46,002 bases of DNA from JADGGM01 sp035277485. GTDB lineage: Bacteria; Gemmatimonadota; Gemmatimonadetes; Gemmatimonadales; Gemmatimonadaceae. Below are positions 43,363 through 46,002 of this stretch, piece by piece. The stretch is taken from assembly GCA_035277485.1 (NCBI GenBank), contig DATEKK010000238.1:1-46002 (forward strand), in the 5' to 3' direction. The notes below the pieces were generated by a model, which saw only the letters and a program-made list of their open reading frames with translations, was not told the DNA's origin and searched no databases. Position numbers and translations under genes: made by a program. Numbering within the stretch: the first letter of the stretch is position 1; each line of letters begins with the position of its first letter.

Positions 43363-44220
43363 TCAGAACGTCAGACTGTGCAGGTAGTCGTAACTTGCCT
43401 TCGCATCGGCAATCGGCGACGGCGGCTCGTCGTGCTCGACGAACGTGTACTCGAGCCCGGCCTGTCTCGCGTGCCCGAAGATCCCGCGCCAATCGACGGT
43501 GCCCTGCCCCACATCGACCATCTTCCCGTCTTTCGTGATGTCCTTCGCATGCACCATGGGGAATCGCCCCGGCTGGCGCGCGAAGTACGCGAGCGGATCC
43601 TGTCCGCCCTTCACGATCCAGAAGATGTCGAGCTCCATCTTCACGAGCTTGGGGTCGCTCTCGGCCAACAGGATGTCGTAGCCTAACTTGTCGCCAACGT
43701 GCGCGAACTCGAAGTCGTGGTTGTGGTAGGCGAAGCCGATACCGTGCGCGCGCGCCGCCTCGGCCGCCGCCGTCATCTCGTGCGCGGCCTTGGTGTAACC
43801 GTCCACCGTGCGCTCCGGTTCATCGATCCAGGGATTCACGATGTAGGTCTGGCCAAGCGTCGCCGCATCGTCGAGCGTGCGAGCCCAATTGCGGCGGATG
43901 TCCTGCATGCTGATGTGCGACGACCGCGCGCGCAGACCGTGCCGGTCGAGCATCGCGCGCATCTCCTTGGCGGTCTTGTTGTGGAGACCAGCCAGCTCCA
44001 CCTCGCGGTACCCGATCGCGGCGACCGCGGCGATCGTACGCTCGACGTCGTGGTCCATCAAGTCGCGGACGGTGTAGAGCTGGAGGCCCAGGTGGCCTAA
44101 CCGCGCGTCCACGTTTCCTTGGCGGCGAACGACGCGAGAGAGCGCCGGAGTGCCAAGCAAAACGCCGGCGGCACAAAAGCCGCCGGCGTTTCGCAGGAAT
44201 TCACGACGACCGGAATCCAC
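43363..44220 (-). CDS. Tat-exported sugar phosphate isomerase/epimerase (xylose-isomerase-like TIM barrel)
   Basis: TIM-barrel protein of 285 residues of the AP-endonuclease-2/IolE-like superfamily. A twin-arginine signal opens it (GRREFLRNAGGFCAAG). LGLQLYTVRDLM, YREVELAGLHNKTAKEM, FAYHNHDFEF and MVHAKDITKDGKM carry the typical metal-binding Glu/His/Asp residues. Members exported with Gfo/Idh/MocA and DUF1080 proteins are linked to 3-keto-sugar conversion (isomerisation or lyase action); this is inference. The start is GTG 44220, 7 bases after the Bax-inhibitor gene stop, so it may depend on translation of that gene. A perfect 13-bp hairpin lies inside the signal-peptide code (44160-44191). 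Confidence 0.9.
   Translation of the reverse strand: MDSGRREFLRNAGGFCAAGVLLGTPALSRVVRRQGNVDARLGHLGLQLYTVRDLMDHDVERTIAAVAAIGYREVELAGLHNKTAKEMRAMLDRHGLRARSSHISMQDIRRNWARTLDDAATLGQTYIVNPWIDEPERTVDGYTKAAHEMTAAAEAARAHGIGFAYHNHDFEFAHVGDKLGYDILLAESDPKLVKMELDIFWIVKGGQDPLAYFARQPGRFPMVHAKDITKDGKMVDVGQGTVDWRGIFGHARQAGLEYTFVEHDEPPSPIADAKASYDYLHSLTF
44160..44191. promoter_or_regulatory. Perfect hairpin inside the signal-peptide code of the isomerase gene
   Basis: The 13-base arms AAACGCCGGCGGC (44160-44172) and GCCGCCGGCGTTT (44179-44191) are exact reverse complements with a 6-base loop. On the coding (minus) strand the hairpin begins about 30 bases after the start codon. It looks like an intrinsic-terminator or attenuator stem but lies in coding sequence. 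Confidence 0.5.
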
Positions 44221-44227
44221 GGCGCGG

Positions 44228-44959
44228 CTATCGGCGCAGGCGCGCGAGCAGCCGCAGAATCTCCAGATAGAGCCACACCAACGTCATGAGCAGCGCGAAC
44301 CCGCCGTACCACTCCATGTACTTCGGCGCGCCCATCTGCGCGCCGCGCTCGATGAGGTCGAAGTCGAGAATCAGGTTGAGCGCCGCGATGCCCGCGAACA
44401 CCACGCTGAGACCGATTCCTAACGGAGTCGAGCTCCACAATATGGGCATCGACACATGGAACAGGCCGAGCACCAGCGTCAACACGTAGAACAGCATGAT
44501 GCCGATGGTCGCCGAGATGATGATGCGGCGGAACATCGGCGTGGCGCGAATGAGACCGGTCTGATAGGCCAGCAACATGCCTAACGCAACAGTGCACGTG
44601 AGGCCGACGGCCTGCAGCGCGATACCGTGGTACGCCGCGGCATAGATCGCAGAAATGGCGCCGAGCGCCAGCCCTTCGAGCACCGCGTACAATGGGGCGG
44701 TAAACGGCGACGTCTGCGGCTTGAACATCGCGATCAGCGCGACGATCAGGCCACCGAACACGCCGATGCCCACCGCTGGCCCAACGACGCCCGGGTTCGA
44801 CACGGTTGCCGTCCACACCCACCCGGCCGAAAAGATCGTGAGGCCAACGAGCAAAAGCGCTTTGAGCGCCGTGCCCGAAACTGTCATCCGCTCGGCGCTG
44901 ACACCGGCGATGGCGTTCCGGAAAACAGATTCTCGCAGCGCGGGGTTCGTGCGTGCCAT
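44228..44959 (-). CDS. Bax inhibitor-1/YccA family membrane protein
   Basis: Integral membrane protein of 243 residues with about seven helices. FDLIERGAQMGAPKYMEWY and LLMTLVWLYLEILRLLARL at the C-terminus are the family marks; bacterial members (YetJ, YccA) conduct Ca2+ or modulate FtsH. The two acidic residues in the ILDFDLIE segment match the pH-sensing pair. ATG 44959 follows an AGAGA site. The sugar isomerase gene follows after 7 bases, an odd pairing. A possible promoter lies at 45025-45054. Confidence 0.93.
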   Translation of the reverse strand: MARTNPALRESVFRNAIAGVSAERMTVSGTALKALLLVGLTIFSAGWVWTATVSNPGVVGPAVGIGVFGGLIVALIAMFKPQTSPFTAPLYAVLEGLALGAISAIYAAAYHGIALQAVGLTCTVALGMLLAYQTGLIRATPMFRRIIISATIGIMLFYVLTLVLGLFHVSMPILWSSTPLGIGLSVVFAGIAALNLILDFDLIERGAQMGAPKYMEWYGGFALLMTLVWLYLEILRLLARLRR

Positions 44960-45024
44960 GGAAATCTCTTAGCTAAAGGGAAAGGTCCAAAGCCGGCAAG
45001 CGAAACGCGCTCACCAGTGATTGG

Positions 45025-45054
45025 ACATTACTGGTACACCCTAAAGTTACACAA
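45025..45054 (-). promoter_or_regulatory. Possible promoter for the Bax-inhibitor gene
   Basis: On the minus strand TTGTGT (45049-45054) and TAATGT (45025-45030) are 18 bases apart, about 65 bases before the ATG, in the most AT-rich part of this gap. Confidence 0.35.
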
Positions 45055-45140
45055 GATTCCGCGGAACGGCGCGAGCTAGTGAACGCCGTCCGAATTTCTG
45101 ATAGCAGAGGAGACTGCGTCCGGTCGCACGAACGCCGCCT

Positions 45141-45577
45141 GGTGGGCTTCCTCGTTCTGGGGAACGCGGATTGGGCGGATTGAACGGATCTTGGGAACGT
45201 TTAGTTGCTCCTGATCCGCGTCCGCTGTTTTGGCCAGGCATCCACGACTTGATAGCGGACACTCCCGGGGACACAGCCGGACCAAGCGGTTTTTTTTGTG
45301 GTTCTTCGGGAATTTCCGGGAAAGGCAGCGGGGCCGGGTTTCAACCTCCCCCGCGTGTGAGAGTCTAACGACAGAGGCTTCGCACTCCCACCGGAGCTAG
45401 CGCGCCGGGGTGTACCGACCTGCCGCCTCATTTTCCCGAAATTCCCCGAAGACCCTGTTTTACAAATCAACAGCCAAACGCCTAACAGGTCACGATGTGC
45501 CGCCCGCCGCGTCGAATGATCCGCTCTGATCCGTCGAATCCGTTCAATCCGCGTTCCCCAGAGCGAGGAAGCCCACC
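45141..45577. repeat. Non-coding element with nested inverted repeats
   Basis: The outer arms 45141-45173 and 45545-45577 are 33 bases each and differ at one position. The inner arms 45304-45323 (starting CTTCGGGAATTTCC) and 45431-45451 match with compensating one-base gaps. Next to the outer arms on both sides are 9-base-period units built on ATCCGNNNN (CGGAT on the left). A run of eight T is at about 45286-45293. No credible gene lies between 44960 and 45620; the frames there are products of the repeats. It could be a MITE-like insertion or a structured RNA. Confidence 0.75.
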
Positions 45578-45620
45578 ACGCGGCCTCGCTTTGTCCGAAC
45601 GGTAAGCTTGCCACCGATCG

Positions 45621-46002
45621 CTACTCTGCCTCGATCACCGCTGCCTTGATGTACCCGGTCTCCGGAATCGTCAGCACCTCCGGATGATCCAGCGGCTGGC
45701 CGAGGAATTGACGAAGGATCATGCGGCGCCCGCTGTCCGCCGCGGCGCGCGACAGCATCTCGAGGAAGAGCGGCTTCGAGAGGTGAAAGCTGCAGCTCGC
45801 GGTGAAGAGAATGCCGCCCGACGACAAGAGACGCATCGCACGCAGGTTGATCTCCTTGTAGCCGCGCAGCGCCGACGCGAGGGCGCCGCGCGTTTTCGCG
45901 AACGCGGGCGGATCGAGCACGATCGTCTCGTACCGATCGCCGCGCGACTCGGCCTCGCGCAGAAAATCGAACACGTCGGCCTCCACGAAATCGATCGAGT
46001 CG
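45621..46002 (-). CDS. RlmI-type class I rRNA methyltransferase (partial, runs off the right edge)
   Basis: C-terminal part of a SAM-dependent 23S rRNA cytosine-C5 methyltransferase of the RlmI/YccW family. Motif IV TIVLDPPAFAKTRG binds the substrate base, and LLSSGGILFTASCSFHLSKP carries the catalytic Cys (SC). The end, PLDHPEVLTIPETGYIKAAV, is the family C-terminus. The frame stays open through position 46002; the visible residues upstream (DSIDFVEADVFDFL) are motifs II-III, so the SAM-binding site and any PUA domain are outside the window. Confidence 0.93.
   Translation of the reverse strand, partial: DSIDFVEADVFDFLREAESRGDRYETIVLDPPAFAKTRGALASALRGYKEINLRAMRLLSSGGILFTASCSFHLSKPLFLEMLSRAAADSGRRMILRQFLGQPLDHPEVLTIPETGYIKAAVIEAE

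Larger units (their letters stand above)
492..45486. repeat. Dispersed heptamer GTTAGGC / GCCTAAC, about 75 copies
   Basis: Plus-strand GTTAGGC starts (hand read): 919, 2807, 4578, 5343, 5361, 5631, 6058, 7150, 7381, 8044, 8718, 10104, 10251, 12539, 12740, 15494, 15937, 19336, 20788, 20885, 21371, 21590, 22207, 22375, 23411, 26554, 27655, 28499, 28547, 31230, 32907, 33071, 33633, 37434, 39928, 41479. GCCTAAC starts: 492, 2114, 3242, 6690, 9615, 10911, 11056, 15470, 16382, 16389, 17660, 19787, 22728, 23624, 25976, 27900, 29099, 29429, 30551, 32237, 33774, 34593, 34881, 35622, 35957, 36639, 36684, 37858, 38248, 40660, 40831, 41095, 42175, 42781, 43243, 43681, 44095, 44579, 45480. Near-copies keep GTTAG and vary the last two bases (for example 103, 1776, 8457, 11632, 15515, 24343). 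The base before GTTAGGC is usually C or T. Confidence 0.9.

Noticed and set aside
45160..45190. 9-bp-period units as a possible CRISPR or tandem-repeat locus
   Set aside because: Units are too short and without unique spacers; better seen as part of the inverted-repeat element.
45201..45614. 137-codon minus-strand frame in the last gap
   Set aside because: It is produced by the inverted and 9-bp-period repeats; the peptide has no family resemblance and the outer arm falls inside the frame.

Overview
The window is a GC-rich (roughly two thirds G+C by eye), densely coded bacterial chromosome segment with 38 confident protein genes, no RNA gene and no intact insertion sequence. Gene content points to the phylum Gemmatimonadota or a close relative: two ADOP-type orphan ABC permeases, a DUF5916 outer-membrane protein, twin-arginine-exported Gfo/Idh/MocA and xylose-isomerase-like proteins, a GMC oxidoreductase with a gluconate-dehydrogenase-subunit-3 partner, and a DUF1080 protein. 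The taxonomic call is an inference from gene families.

Layout. 1-6.1 kb: RNA methyltransferase (cut by the edge), AlkA-type glycosylase, M30-like metallopeptidase, DUF502 membrane protein, ClC anion transporter with CBS domains. 6.1-11.1 kb: OsmC and SufE proteins divergently arranged, an overlapping epimerase/DapA-like pair, a secreted amidase. 11-16.4 kb: DUF421 protein, an S41-protease-like fragment, an esterase, DoxX, then a regulatory trio of FlgM-like anti-sigma factor, NtrC-type activator and FliA-like sigma factor. 16.4-18.5 kb: degenerate histidine kinase and APC permease. 18.7-22.8 kb: polysaccharide export and assembly block (Wzm, Wzt, pyruvyl transferase, GT2). 22.9-28.5 kb: a DUF5916 barrel protein, divergent from a DUF1080 - GMC - subunit 3 operon that looks like a periplasmic 3-keto-glycoside system. 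28.5-31.9 kb: a large hybrid sensor kinase. 32.2-44.2 kb: two Gfo/Idh/MocA oxidoreductases, an MFS sugar/nucleoside transporter and a sugar isomerase, which probably serve the same sugar chemistry, interleaved with two ADOP permeases, an AlaX editing protein and an F420-reductase-like protein. 44.2-46 kb: Bax-inhibitor-1 family protein, a 660-bp non-coding stretch with nested inverted repeats, and an RlmI-type rRNA methyltransferase cut by the edge.

The most striking signal is not a gene. The heptamer GTTAGGC (reverse complement GCCTAAC) occurs about 75 times by hand count, where about five would be expected from base composition. It is read in all three codon phases, supplies the stop codon of eight genes, and two tandem copies form the stop codons of two convergent genes at 16.39 kb. 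This looks like a genome-wide DNA-level word (uptake signal, Chi/KOPS-like, methylation or protein-binding site). I do not know of a published description of it.
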